64,000 bases of DNA from NCBI RefSeq assembly GCF_016862195.1, contig NZ_BOMM01000039.1, positions 111,464 to 175,463 of the forward strand, read 5' to 3'. This DNA comes from Paractinoplanes ferrugineus (GTDB lineage Bacteria; Actinomycetota; Actinomycetes; Mycobacteriales; Micromonosporaceae). The notes beneath the pieces are model-generated. The model did not search any database. It saw nothing but the letters and a program-made list of their open reading frames with translations, and was not told the origin of the DNA. The position numbers were made by a program, and so were the translations under genes. Positions 17,082 through 24,648 of the stretch are shown here, piece by piece; position 1 is the first letter of the stretch, and every line of letters begins with the position of its first letter.

Positions 17082-17098
17082 TAGGAGCGCCGCTCCTA
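17082..17098. promoter_or_regulatory. Operator candidate 1 of the XRE regulator
   Basis: TAGGAGCG-C-CGCTCCTA, a perfect 17-bp palindrome midway between the aldo/keto reductase and the MmyB-like regulator. A second, slightly degenerate copy lies 43 bases away, centre to centre (about four helical turns). Confidence 0.65.
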
Positions 17099-17124
17099 GT
17101 CTCAGGGCCCAAGAAGCCTCAACG

Positions 17125-17141
17125 TAGGAGCAACGCTCCCT
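17125..17141. promoter_or_regulatory. Operator candidate 2 of the XRE regulator
   Basis: TAGGAGCA-A-CGCTCCCT, matching the palindrome at 17082-17098 in 14 of 17 positions. It lies 34 bases before the regulator's ATG, so binding here would allow autoregulation. Confidence 0.6.
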
Positions 17142-17175
17142 GTCTCCCGACCCCACAACAAGGCAGCATGAAGAC

Positions 17176-18063
17176 ATGCAACGCCAGCAGCTAGCCGACT
17201 TCCTGCGCCGCCGACGCGGGGCCGTCCGCCCGAGCATGGTGGGCATCGCCCCCGGCCCGCGCCGCCGGCTGGCCGGGCTGCGCCGCGAAGAGGTCGCCGG
17301 GCTCGCCGGCATGTCCACCGACTATGTCACCCGCCTCGAACAGGGCCGGTCCAGCCAGCCGTCGGTGCAGGTGCTCGCCGCCCTCGCCCGCGCCCTACGG
17401 CTGACCGACGACGAACGGGACCACCTCTTCCACCTCGCCGGCCACCAGCCGCCCCTGGCCGACAGCGCCTCCCGCCTGGCCCGCGCCGGCCTGATCCGCA
17501 TGCTCGACCTCGTCGGCAACAACCCGGCAATGGTCCTGTCCGACCTCGGCGAGGTGCTGGCGCAGAACCAGGCGTCGATCCTGCTGACCGGCAACAACAC
17601 CGGCCTCAGCGGCGACTCGCGCTACGTCGCCTACCGCTTCTTCACCGATCCGGCCCTGCGCGACCTGCACCCGCACGCGGAATGGGAACGCCACGCCCGT
17701 CAGCAGGTCGCCGACCTGCGCGCGGTGGCCGGCCGCCGCCCCGACGACCCGGCCGTCACCGGGCTTGTCAAACGCCTGCAGCAGGCGAGTCCCGACTTCC
17801 GCCGGCTGTGGGCCGAGCACGAGGTCGCGGTCCGCCGGGCCGACCGCAAGACGTTCGTCAACTCGCGCGTCGGCCCCATCACGATGGACTGCGAAACGCT
17901 TGTGACTCCCGACCTGCGGCAGCAGCTCCTGGTCCTGACCCCGGCCGATGAGGACTCGCAGGAGAGGCTGGCACTGCTCCTGGTGCTCGCCTGGGAGGCC
18001 TTCCCGGTCGAGCACGAGCCAGAAGGCTTCGATTTCACCGGAAACGCCCATGTCACGGGGTAA
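17176..18063 (+). CDS. Helix-turn-helix regulator with MmyB-like ligand domain
   Basis: 295 residues. The N-terminal XRE domain (about 5-90) has GLRREEVAGLAGMSTDYVTRLEQGR as the recognition core. The rest (about 105-280) is the MmyB-like PAS-type domain that binds fatty-acid-like ligands in the known structure. Such regulators commonly sit divergent to a short-chain or aldo/keto reductase, as here, and repress it. Twin palindromes in the shared promoter (17082, 17125) are the likely sites. The ATG follows GGCAGCATGAAGAC with only a weak ribosome binding site. The end overlaps the convergent SUFU gene by 11 bases. Confidence 0.9.
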   Translation: MQRQQLADFLRRRRGAVRPSMVGIAPGPRRRLAGLRREEVAGLAGMSTDYVTRLEQGRSSQPSVQVLAALARALRLTDDERDHLFHLAGHQPPLADSASRLARAGLIRMLDLVGNNPAMVLSDLGEVLAQNQASILLTGNNTGLSGDSRYVAYRFFTDPALRDLHPHAEWERHARQQVADLRAVAGRRPDDPAVTGLVKRLQQASPDFRRLWAEHEVAVRRADRKTFVNSRVGPITMDCETLVTPDLRQQLLVLTPADEDSQERLALLLVLAWEAFPVEHEPEGFDFTGNAHVTG

Positions 18064-18619
18064 ACATGATCTCCGGGCGTGCGGGATCGGCCAGATCCGG
18101 GTCCTGGGTCGCGAACGCCTTCCGCAGGCTGTCCCACCCACCGGTGCGCAACATAGCGGCCTCGCCGGTGGTGATCGGCACCAGCCAGGCGAAGATCGCC
18201 GGCACATCCTCCTCGAGCCGGCACACCTCGAACTTCTCCGGCATCCAGTGCGGGCTGATCGCCACGAGCGCCGTCGCCCGGCTCCCGGGGAACACCGGAC
18301 CGCGCGGCCCGATCAGTTCGGCGTGCCGCAGCGCCGCTCGCCGATCCACCATCTGACCGGCGAGCTGGAAGAGCAGTCCGACCGCATCGGCCGCATGGTC
18401 GTTGCGCACGTGCATCATCAGTTCCTGATGCATCGCCTCGCCGCCCGGCAGCGCGAGGTGCCGTCGCGAAAGGCCAAGCGTCACGAGGGTGGTGACGCCG
18501 CCCCAGGGCGAGTCCGGAAACCAGGCCACCTGCACGCCTCGGGGAGTCGACTCGTCCCCCGAGCTGCCGCCGGCCATGGGCCCGAGATACGACTCAAGGT
18601 GCTCGATCAACTTGGCCAC
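18053..18619 (-). CDS. Suppressor-of-fused (SUFU) domain protein
   Basis: About 188 residues. Blocks such as LIEHLESYLGP, TLVTLGLSRRHL, HQELMMHVRN, PVFPGS and LVAISPHWMPEKFEV fit the bacterial SUFU family, often found as immunity or accessory proteins around polymorphic toxins. No toxin gene is visible nearby. I chose GTG 18619, which places the first conserved helix at the start; ATG 18688 would add 23 residues of non-conserved sequence. Neither start has a clear ribosome binding site, so this end is uncertain. Confidence 0.72.
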   Translation of the reverse strand: MAKLIEHLESYLGPMAGGSSGDESTPRGVQVAWFPDSPWGGVTTLVTLGLSRRHLALPGGEAMHQELMMHVRNDHAADAVGLLFQLAGQMVDRRAALRHAELIGPRGPVFPGSRATALVAISPHWMPEKFEVCRLEEDVPAIFAWLVPITTGEAAMLRTGGWDSLRKAFATQDPDLADPARPEIMFTP

Positions 18620-19330
18620 CCGACGATCATGCCCGACGACGCGGGCACCGCCCCCACGAGAGGCGGCGCCCGCGGTCCCCTCGTGCATGGGGAAGGTCAC
18701 CGCCGAAAACACTAGGCGCACCCCTGGCAGCGCGCGTCGGTCGCAAGGCCGACCCGAAACGGGTTCGCCCGTCCGGCCAGTTATCAGCGTTTCGCTTCGG
18801 CGGCGTCTTGGTCCCGCCCCGCCGAGGCGACCGCGCAAGCGGCGGCGAGACCGCATCCCCTAAGCCGGGGCCATCCCGCAAGCCCGGGGCCATCCCCCAG
18901 ACCGGCGACACCCCCAGCCGGGCCGGCTCAAGATCCCGCGGCCCGAGCTGCCGCCCGGCAGGACCGGGCAGGACCGGGCAGGACCGGGCAGGACCGGGCA
19001 GGACCGGGCAGGACCGGGCAGGACCGGGCAGGACCGGCAAGAGCGGGCAAGAGCGGGCAGAAGCCCGCAGGACCGTGGGTGGGCGGCGACGGCGGCGGGA
19101 TGTCCGTAGGAGCGGGCAGAAGCCGGCGGGCGGTCGGAGGGAGGCCGCTGAGGCCGACGGAAGGCGCAGAGCTGAGCGTGCGCGGCTGAAGCACCGCTCA
19201 CCCATCTGCCGGCGAAGTCGGTGAAGTCGGTGAAGTGCCAGGTGAAGGCCTGCGGCGTGATGGCTCTCGACGGGCTGGGCCATCCCCGCTTGCCGGTTTC
19301 TAGGCGACTTCAGTGGCGGCGAGCACCGCG
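18620..19330. other. Long intergenic region with a minisatellite
   Basis: About 710 bases between the SUFU gene and the upstream element of the winged-helix regulator. Open frames here are Pro/Arg/Gly-rich, in several overlapping phases, and dominated by the 10-bp repeat at 18961-19037, so I do not call a gene. The flanks of the repeat contain further degenerate units (caagagcggg twice after 19037). No tRNA or recognisable RNA seen. Confidence 0.6.
18961..19037. repeat. 10-bp tandem repeat (GGACCGGGCA, seven perfect units plus a partial)
   Basis: Seven exact copies of GGACCGGGCA from 18961 to 19030, an eighth partial copy to 19037, then degenerate units. The period equals about one helical turn, and the array is not a multiple of three, so it is not selected for coding. 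It may be a slippage-prone locus that differs in copy number between strains. Confidence 0.95.
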
Positions 19331-19347
19331 TGTAGAGCGTCCTAGGA
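19331..19347 (+). promoter_or_regulatory. 17-bp repeated upstream element, copy 2
   Basis: TGTAGAGCGTCCTAGGA, identical to copy 1 at 8310. It ends 50 bases before the chosen ATG of the winged-helix regulator and reads towards it. The sequence just before it (gcgagcaccgcg) also resembles that before copy 1 (gagcgcaccacc). Confidence 0.6.
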
Positions 19348-19397
19348 AGATCAGTGTTCGGTGGGGGCCGAAGTGAGCATGCGACATGATCGGGGGC

Positions 19398-20144
19398 ATG
19401 GATGGGGCGGAGGATCTCGCGGCGTGGGCCGGGCTACTTGCCGACCGGACTCGGGCGTCCTTCTGCCTTGCGCTGCTTGACGGGCGGGCCTGGACTGTCG
19501 GGGAGCTCGCCAAGCACGCCGGGGTGGCGATTTCGACGGCCAGCGAGCACGCCGACCGGCTGGTCCGGGGTGGGTTGCTGGCTCAGCGGCGGCAAGGGCG
19601 GCACCGCTATCTTCAACTGGCAAGCCCGCAGGTGGCGGTGCTGATCGAGACGGTGGCCTCGACGCCTCGGAGGGCCGCCCCAGTCGTGACGACACTGGCG
19701 GCGGCGCACAAAAGGCAGAACCTGGCGTTCGCGCGCACCTGTTACGACCACCTTGCGGGCTATCTGGGGGTGGCTGTCGCGGACGCGCTGGCCGGGAACG
19801 GGTTCGTCACGCGTACCCGGGGATTGGCCTTGACCTCGCGGGGCATCGCCTGGCTCGGGTCACTCGGGGTGTTCCTGGACGGGGCGGGGCGGCGGCCGGT
19901 CCTCCGTGAGTGCCTCGACTGGACCGAGCGGCGCAGTCACCTCGCCGGCGTGGCGGGCGCGGAGATCTGCCGGCACGCGTTCGAGGCCGGGTGGATCGTG
20001 CGGATCGGCAGCGGGCGCGCCGTCAAGGTCACGGCGGCCGGGGAGGAGGCGTTCGCGGAGCAGCTCGGAATCGTTATCGACCCTGCGGGGACGGGCTCAC
20101 CCGGCGCAGCTCACGCAGTGCTTGCCGCCGCACGTCGCCGGTGA
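19398..20144 (+). CDS. Winged-helix (ArsR-like) transcriptional regulator
   Basis: 248 residues from the ATG at 19398, which has GGGGG 6 bases upstream; an in-frame ATG at 19386 is the alternative. The N-terminal winged helix is clear: LLADRTRASFCLALLDGRAWTV, then GELAKHAGVAISTASEHADRLV and the wing RRQGRHRYLQL. The C-terminal 150 residues (YDHLAGYLGVAVADALAGN and beyond) are found in a family of large ArsR-like regulators. No metal-binding motif is evident. It carries the repeated upstream element copy 2. Its last 71 bases overlap the end of the convergent deformylase gene. Confidence 0.85.
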   Translation: MDGAEDLAAWAGLLADRTRASFCLALLDGRAWTVGELAKHAGVAISTASEHADRLVRGGLLAQRRQGRHRYLQLASPQVAVLIETVASTPRRAAPVVTTLAAAHKRQNLAFARTCYDHLAGYLGVAVADALAGNGFVTRTRGLALTSRGIAWLGSLGVFLDGAGRRPVLRECLDWTERRSHLAGVAGAEICRHAFEAGWIVRIGSGRAVKVTAAGEEAFAEQLGIVIDPAGTGSPGAAHAVLAAARRR

Positions 20145-20574
20145 GGGTGTCGATGTAGAGGCGGCCGGCCAGGTGGTCGGTCTCATGCTGCAGTGCCCTG
20201 GCGAGGAAGCCGGTGCCCTCGATCACCAGTGGCTCGCCGTGCTGGTCGAAGCCGTGCGCGGTGACCGACATGGCCCGTTTCGTCAGGAAGCCCAGGCCGG
20301 GCAGGGACAGGCAGGCCTCGTCGTCCTCCTGCTCGCCCTCGAGGTTGCTCAGGACCGGGTTGATCATGTGGCCGACCTGGCCCGCGACGTTGAAGGAGAA
20401 GGCGCGGACGCTGACGCCGATCTGCGGGGCGGCGACGCCGGCACGGCCCGCCACCCGCACCGAATCCTCGAGGTCGGCGACGAGGTCGCGCAACTCCTTG
20501 TCGAAAGCGGTGACCGGGTCGCACTCGGTGCGCAGGACAGGGTCGCCGTAGATGCGGATCGGCCGGACGGTCAT
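20074..20574 (-). CDS. def: Peptide deformylase
   Basis: Removes the N-formyl group from new proteins. 166 residues with all three motifs: GRAGVAAPQIG (43-53), EACLSLPG (86-93, metal-ligand Cys88, with Ala where most members have Gly) and QHETDHLAG (129-137, metal ligands His130 and His134, catalytic Glu131). The altered EACLS and the position apart from fmt suggest an accessory deformylase rather than the housekeeping one; that is inference. The gene is convergent with the winged-helix regulator and the coding regions share 71 bases. Confidence 0.93.
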   Translation of the reverse strand: MTVRPIRIYGDPVLRTECDPVTAFDKELRDLVADLEDSVRVAGRAGVAAPQIGVSVRAFSFNVAGQVGHMINPVLSNLEGEQEDDEACLSLPGLGFLTKRAMSVTAHGFDQHGEPLVIEGTGFLARALQHETDHLAGRLYIDTLTGDVRRQALRELRRVSPSPQGR

Positions 20575-20599
20575 GACCAGGAGCGTAATCGGTCGTTAC

Positions 20600-21094
20600 C
20601 TAGCCGGCGAAGAGGGCGAGCTGGTCGGCGGCGAGAAGTTCACGCAGTTTGGTGAGCGAGCGCCGGGTCTGGCTCTTCACCACGCTGACCGGCAACTCCA
20701 GCACGTCGGCGACCTGGTCGACACTGTAGTCCTCGAAATAGCGCAGGATCACGATCGCCCGGTCCCGCGCCGACAGCCGGCCGAGGGCGTCGAGCATGGT
20801 CAGCCGCAGTTCCGGGTTCTCCCGATAGGCCGGTTCGTGCAGCACACCCGGGGTCGACTCGGTCGACGAGCGGCGCCGGCGGTGATCGAGGTAGGCGCGC
20901 AGGAGGATCTTCTGGGCGTACGCCGTGAGGTTCTCCGCCTGCACGGCCCGGCGCCAGCTCAGGAACAGTTTCGTGAGCGCGGTCTGGGTCAGGTCCTGGG
21001 CGAGATGCCAGTCGCGGCACAGCATGAACGCGGTGTTGCGCAGGCGCTCGGCGTGCGCGTTGGCGAACTCGGCGAATTCCTCGTCGTCGGTCAT
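20600..21094 (-). CDS. SigE-type ECF RNA polymerase sigma factor
   Basis: 164 residues. Sigma region 2: FMLCRDWHLAQDLTQTALTKLFLSW and YAQKILLRAYLDHRRRR. Region 4: LSARDRAIVILRYFEDYSVDQVADVLELPVSVVKSQTRRSL. This is the actinobacterial SigE/SigM-like ECF group often followed or preceded by a membrane partner. The ATG at 21094 overlaps the stop of the upstream membrane-protein gene (ATGA). Unusually, the partner comes first in the operon. Confidence 0.9.
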   Translation of the reverse strand: MTDDEEFAEFANAHAERLRNTAFMLCRDWHLAQDLTQTALTKLFLSWRRAVQAENLTAYAQKILLRAYLDHRRRRSSTESTPGVLHEPAYRENPELRLTMLDALGRLSARDRAIVILRYFEDYSVDQVADVLELPVSVVKSQTRRSLTKLRELLAADQLALFAG

Positions 21095-21861
21095 TCGGCC
21101 GCCACCGGCACCCGGTCGAAGCGTTCGGCGGCCTCCGCGACCAGTTGCCGGTCCATCGTGACGCCCCAGCGCGGGTCGGTGGCCAGCATGACCGCCTGGT
21201 CGGCGGTCAGCGCGGCGCGGCTCGGCTCGGCGCCGGCGAGGCAGGTGGGCACGTCGACCTCGACGAGCGTGCCGTCCGGCCACTCGGCGTCGACGGTCAG
21301 CGCGGTCAGGCAGTTGTCCGGATCGTGGGTGATCAGCACGGTGGCCATGCCGCCGCGGGACGACTCGTCGCCGAAGGGAGAGTTCTTGGCGACGGCGACC
21401 CGCACCATCGCCGACCCGCGGCCGTCGTCCACGTACAACTGCACCCGGAGATCATCGTCCGGCGCGATGCCGAGATGACTCGTCCGTCCGGGTGGTAGAA
21501 GCTGGGTCAGTAGGTGAAGCATCGCCGCTGAAGTCGCTTTCGTACGGGATCCGACGGCACCCGCGGTGCCACTGTGGATCGTCAACGTACGCGCCTCGAG
21601 CGCCGGGATCGGGGCCGCCGTTCCGGGTGGCACGCTTTGGGGAGAAAGCGCTTCCCGCTGCGTCACCAGTGGGTCACCGAGCATGACGGCGCCGCTGCCG
21701 AGCACGGCGATCAGGGCGGCAATCGACCCGAGAAGGGTCAGACGTCGCTTTCGCCGCAAACGCCGCCCGTCGCGGATCGCGGTGCCGACCACGTCACCCA
21801 GTGGCGGTGGGCGCTCGGCGTTCAGCTCCGCCTCGAACCACGCCCGCAGATCTTCCGTCAA
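21091..21861 (-). CDS. Single-span membrane protein, probable sigma-factor partner
   Basis: 256 residues from a TTG at 21861 with AGGAAGGGG upstream. A short cytoplasmic N-terminus (TEDLRAWFEAELNAE, then a cluster of Arg/Lys) is followed by one membrane helix, LTLLGSIAALIAVLGSGAVML (about 41-61), and an extracytoplasmic domain. This is the shape of an anti-sigma or sensor protein, but I see no zinc-binding HxxxCxxC motif. Translational coupling to the sigma gene makes a regulatory partnership likely. The upstream frame to 21960 is non-conserved. Confidence 0.7.
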   Translation of the reverse strand: MTEDLRAWFEAELNAERPPPLGDVVGTAIRDGRRLRRKRRLTLLGSIAALIAVLGSGAVMLGDPLVTQREALSPQSVPPGTAAPIPALEARTLTIHSGTAGAVGSRTKATSAAMLHLLTQLLPPGRTSHLGIAPDDDLRVQLYVDDGRGSAMVRVAVAKNSPFGDESSRGGMATVLITHDPDNCLTALTVDAEWPDGTLVEVDVPTCLAGAEPSRAALTADQAVMLATDPRWGVTMDRQLVAEAAERFDRVPVAAE

Positions 21862-21992
21862 CCCGGCACCCCTTCCTACAGGCAAGGACGGGGTGAGCGT
21901 GCTCGCTGGTGACACCCGTCCCCGAGAAGAGTTACGGGCGACGGCGGCCGGCCGGACCAATTCTGTCGCACCCCACGGGCAAACTGAGTTCC

Positions 21993-22652
21993 GTGCCGAA
22001 GACGCAGTACTACACCGCCACCACCATCGACGGCTACATCGCCGATCCCGACAATTCGCTCGAGTGGCTGTTCGCGGTCGACGACGGCCAGACAGCCGAG
22101 TCGGGCGGCGACGGCCAGGCAGCCGAGTCGGGCGGTGACGGGCGGGCGGACGCGTCGGGCGGTGACGGGCGGGCGGACGAGTCGGGTGCCACCCCGTTCG
22201 GCACGTTCTTCGCCGAGGTGGGCGCCTTCGTCATGGGCTCGACGACCTACGAGTGGGTGCTCGAGCACGACAAACTGCTCGAGACTCCCGCGAAGTGGCA
22301 GGAGTACTACCAGGACGTGCCCGCGTGGGTGTTCACCCATCGCGAGCTGCCGCCGATTCCCGGGGCCGCGCTGACCTTCGTCCGCGGCGACGTGCGGCCG
22401 GTCCATGCGGCGATGACCGCGGCGGCCGGCGGCAGGAACCTCTGGGTGGTCGGCGGCGGTGAGCTGGCGGGCGCGTTCGCCGACGCGGGCCTGCTCGACG
22501 AGCTGATCCTCGGGGTGGCGCCGGCGACGCTGGGGGCGGGGGCACCACTGCTCCCCCGCCGCCTCACCTCGTCCCGGCTCACCCTGACGTCGGTGGCACA
22601 GCGGGGCCAGTTCGCCTACCTGACCTATTCGCTGGGGGCGCCGAAGCCCTGA
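21993..22652 (+). CDS. Dihydrofolate reductase-family (RibD C-terminal-like) protein
   Basis: About 219 residues from a GTG at 21993 (VPKTQYYTATTIDGYIAD). The fold is RibD_C/DHFR-like: first strand TATTIDGYIAD, then FVMGSTTYEWV, AWVFTHRELP and LWVVGGGELAGAFADAGLLDEL with the NADPH-binding GGG. Between the first and second strands there is an unusual insert of four near-identical nine-residue repeats (DGQTAESGG-like), absent from ordinary members. It is divergent from the membrane protein/sigma operon with 131 bases between the starts. The substrate is unknown. Confidence 0.85.
   Translation: MPKTQYYTATTIDGYIADPDNSLEWLFAVDDGQTAESGGDGQAAESGGDGRADASGGDGRADESGATPFGTFFAEVGAFVMGSTTYEWVLEHDKLLETPAKWQEYYQDVPAWVFTHRELPPIPGAALTFVRGDVRPVHAAMTAAAGGRNLWVVGGGELAGAFADAGLLDELILGVAPATLGAGAPLLPRRLTSSRLTLTSVAQRGQFAYLTYSLGAPKP
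22083..22187 (+). repeat. 27-bp in-frame tandem repeat (four units)
   Basis: Units at 22083, 22110, 22137 and 22164 encode DGQTAESGG, DGQAAESGG, DGRADASGG and DGRADESG. The period is a multiple of three, so the reading frame is kept. The acidic Gly/Ser peptide would form a flexible loop in the reductase fold. The number of units is likely to vary among strains. Confidence 0.92.
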
Positions 22653-22708
22653 CCTCAAGACCGACCCGGCCGAAGCGGGCAGACCGGCCGGCGGCACGAC
22701 GAAGATCT

Positions 22709-24010
22709 TCACCACGAGGGCGGCAAGAGGCGGTCAGGGCAGGGGCCGGCCAGGGCGGCTCGGATCGGGGCGGCCTTGGCGGCGGCCTCGGCCACTTCGG
22801 CTGCCGGGTCGCTGTCCCAGGTGATGCCGCCGCCCGCCCAGGCGTGCACGCGGGTGCCGTCGACGGCCACGGTGCGGATGCTCAGGCCCAGGTCGATGTG
22901 GTCGGGGCCGATCCAGCCGACGGCGCCCATGCTCACCCCGCGGCCGACCGGCTCGAGGGCGTCGATCTCGGCCAGGGCGGCGCGCTTCGGCGCGCCGGTG
23001 ACCGAGCCGCCCGGGCAGACGGCGCGGAGCAGGTCGGCGAGGTCGAGGTCGCCGGTGATCGGGGCGGAGACGACCGATTCGGCCTGCCAGAGGTTCACCC
23101 ATCGGCGTACGGCGAACAGCTCGTCGACCGTCACCGGGCCGACCCCGGGCAGCCGGGCCAGGTCGTTGCGTTCCAGGTCGACGATCATCACGTGTTCGGC
23201 GCGTTCCTTGGCCGAGGCGAGCAGCTCACGCCGGCCCAGCGCGGTCGCCGGGCGGGTCCCCTTGATCGGCCGGGTGATCACCCGGCCGTCGCGGACCTCC
23301 ACGAGGGTCTCCGGGGACGCGGTCGCCAGCGCCCACCCCCGGCCCGCCAGGACGCCCCCGTAGCGGGCCCCGGGCAGCTCCGCGACCCGGCGCAGGGCGG
23401 GGGCGGGATCGCCCCGGTACGGCGCGCCGGCGTGGCCCACGACGTTCACCTGATAGACGTCGCCCCGGCCGATCGCCTCGCGGACCGCGCCGACGGCGGC
23501 GGCGTGTTCACGCTCCGTCCAACTCGGGGTCCACTCCCCCAACCAGAACGCATCGGAAACATCCTGTTCAACAGGGCATCGCAAGCCGGCCTCATCATCG
23601 GTGCATGAGCCACCACTTGCTCGCCCGGCCCCCGCCGACGGGGAATCGAGTCCGGTGTGAACGTAAACAACGGCGTATACGTCCGGGATTGTCGGCACTG
23701 GAGTCGGTGCACCGGCCGGACCGCCCGCCATTACAGAACCGGCGGCCGCGGACACGTAGAGTGCCGCACCACAGACTGTGCCAGCGCCGGTCGGCTGAAC
23801 CTGGGTAACCGTTCGGCCAATGTTTCGCACGCACAGTCCGTTGTCGGCGAGGAAGTCGGCCACAGACTTCGCAGGGTCACCACCGTCACAGTTGAACCAT
23901 TCGAACGACGTTAACGCACGGTGACGGCCCTGGCAGGACGCCGGAGCAGCCGGCGGCGGGCCCGAAGGAGGTGTCCGGAAGTGGTCGGCAAAGCGGGTTT
24001 CGTGGACCAT
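22709..24010 (-). CDS. pabB: Aminodeoxychorismate synthase component I
   Basis: Chorismate-binding enzyme that aminates chorismate to aminodeoxychorismate for folate. Visible: IGRGDVYQVNVVG, PIKGTRP, KERAEHVMIVDLERNDLARL, GGSVTGAPKRAALAEIDALE and the terminal AWAGGGITWDSDP, all with the expected residues. It has no glutaminase domain, so PabA must come from elsewhere. The start is uncertain: ATG 24010 gives 433 residues; GTG 24088 adds 26. Neither has a clear ribosome binding site; the conserved N-terminus (FEWFNCDGGDP) begins about 33 residues after 24010. It is divergent from the DUF5999 gene. Confidence 0.9.
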   Translation of the reverse strand: MVHETRFADHFRTPPSGPPPAAPASCQGRHRALTSFEWFNCDGGDPAKSVADFLADNGLCVRNIGRTVTQVQPTGAGTVCGAALYVSAAAGSVMAGGPAGAPTPVPTIPDVYAVVYVHTGLDSPSAGAGRASGGSCTDDEAGLRCPVEQDVSDAFWLGEWTPSWTEREHAAAVGAVREAIGRGDVYQVNVVGHAGAPYRGDPAPALRRVAELPGARYGGVLAGRGWALATASPETLVEVRDGRVITRPIKGTRPATALGRRELLASAKERAEHVMIVDLERNDLARLPGVGPVTVDELFAVRRWVNLWQAESVVSAPITGDLDLADLLRAVCPGGSVTGAPKRAALAEIDALEPVGRGVSMGAVGWIGPDHIDLGLSIRTVAVDGTRVHAWAGGGITWDSDPAAEVAEAAAKAAPIRAALAGPCPDRLLPPSW

Positions 24011-24094
24011 TCGAAGCGAGGATTCTTTCAATGGGACGCCGTCACCCGGTCGATCCAAGTTCGTTCCGATTGAGGTAACGTCCGTCACCGTCGT

Positions 24095-24108
24095 TGTGAA
24101 TCGTCACA
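24095..24108. promoter_or_regulatory. Palindrome between pabB and the DUF5999 gene
   Basis: TGTGA-ATCG-TCACA, a perfect 5-4-5 inverted repeat in the short divergent promoter. It resembles CRP/FNR-type half sites but with 4 rather than 6 bases between them. It ends 26 bases before the DUF5999 ATG. Confidence 0.4.
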
Positions 24109-24134
24109 CATAGCCCCCCGACCGGAGACCCCCG

Positions 24135-24335
24135 ATGTGCCAGCACCAACTGACTTGTCCCAGCGCCGACGCAGTCGACCGCGAAGCGGCCCGCGTCCTC
24201 GTCGCCTTTCCCGAGCAAGGCTGGAGCCTGCTCTGCAACGGCGTGATCGTCTTCGAGGACACCGGTGAGATCCTGCCCGACGGCACGATCCTCGAACCGC
24301 ACCGCGGCCCCGCCCGCCACGCCCTCGCGGCCTGA
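24135..24335 (+). CDS. DUF5999 family small protein
   Basis: 66 residues: MCQHQLTCPSADAVDREAAR at the start, EQGWSLLCNGVIVFEDTGE in the middle, LPDGTILEPHR near the end. This pattern is widespread in actinobacteria and of unknown function. Three Cys residues (2, 8 and about 38), two of them flanking His4, could bind a metal; that is inference. GGAG lies 6-9 bases before the ATG. It shares a 46-124 base divergent promoter with pabB. Confidence 0.85.
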   Translation: MCQHQLTCPSADAVDREAARVLVAFPEQGWSLLCNGVIVFEDTGEILPDGTILEPHRGPARHALAA

Positions 24336-24609
24336 CCGGGACGGACCCGCCGAGACGGCACCGTCGCCGCCCGGCCTGAGCCAGCCGCCGCTACCGAGCG
24401 TAGCCGCGTGACTCTTCAGCTCAATGCCGAGCATCACTGACCGTTCCCTTCTGGACCCCGCGAACAACGACGACTTGCGGCGGGCGCCGATCCCTCGCGC
24501 CCGAAACCGACCCCGCGCCCCACAAACCGCATGTTCTGCCGCCCGCGCCGCGGATCGCTCCGCGACCATCAACGCGTCGACGCTACCGTGGCGCCGCGTG
24601 CGGCAGCCG
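24336..24609. other. Intergenic region downstream of DUF5999
   Basis: No supportable gene. Short open frames exist on both strands but lack a ribosome binding site or recognisable protein pattern. The end of the region meets the terminator hairpin of gcvP. Confidence 0.5.
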
Positions 24610-24648
24610 GAACGGGAGCCCGGCCGAACCATGGCCGGGCTCCCGTTC
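24610..24648 (-). terminator. Strong hairpin terminator downstream of gcvP
   Basis: GAACGGGAGCCCGGCC (24610-24625), loop GAACCAT, GGCCGGGCTCCCGTTC (24633-24648): a perfect 16-bp stem. It lies about 60 bases past the gcvP stop and no U-run is visible. Being symmetric, it could also stop transcripts coming from the DUF5999 side. Confidence 0.8.

Noticed and set aside
18961..19037. CRISPR array
   Set aside because: The units are adjacent 10-mers without spacers of unique sequence, and no cas gene is present.
18808..19224. A 138-residue open frame covering the 10-bp repeat
   Set aside because: Repeat-derived low-complexity text (Gly/Arg/Thr), open in several frames at once, without a ribosome binding site or conserved part.
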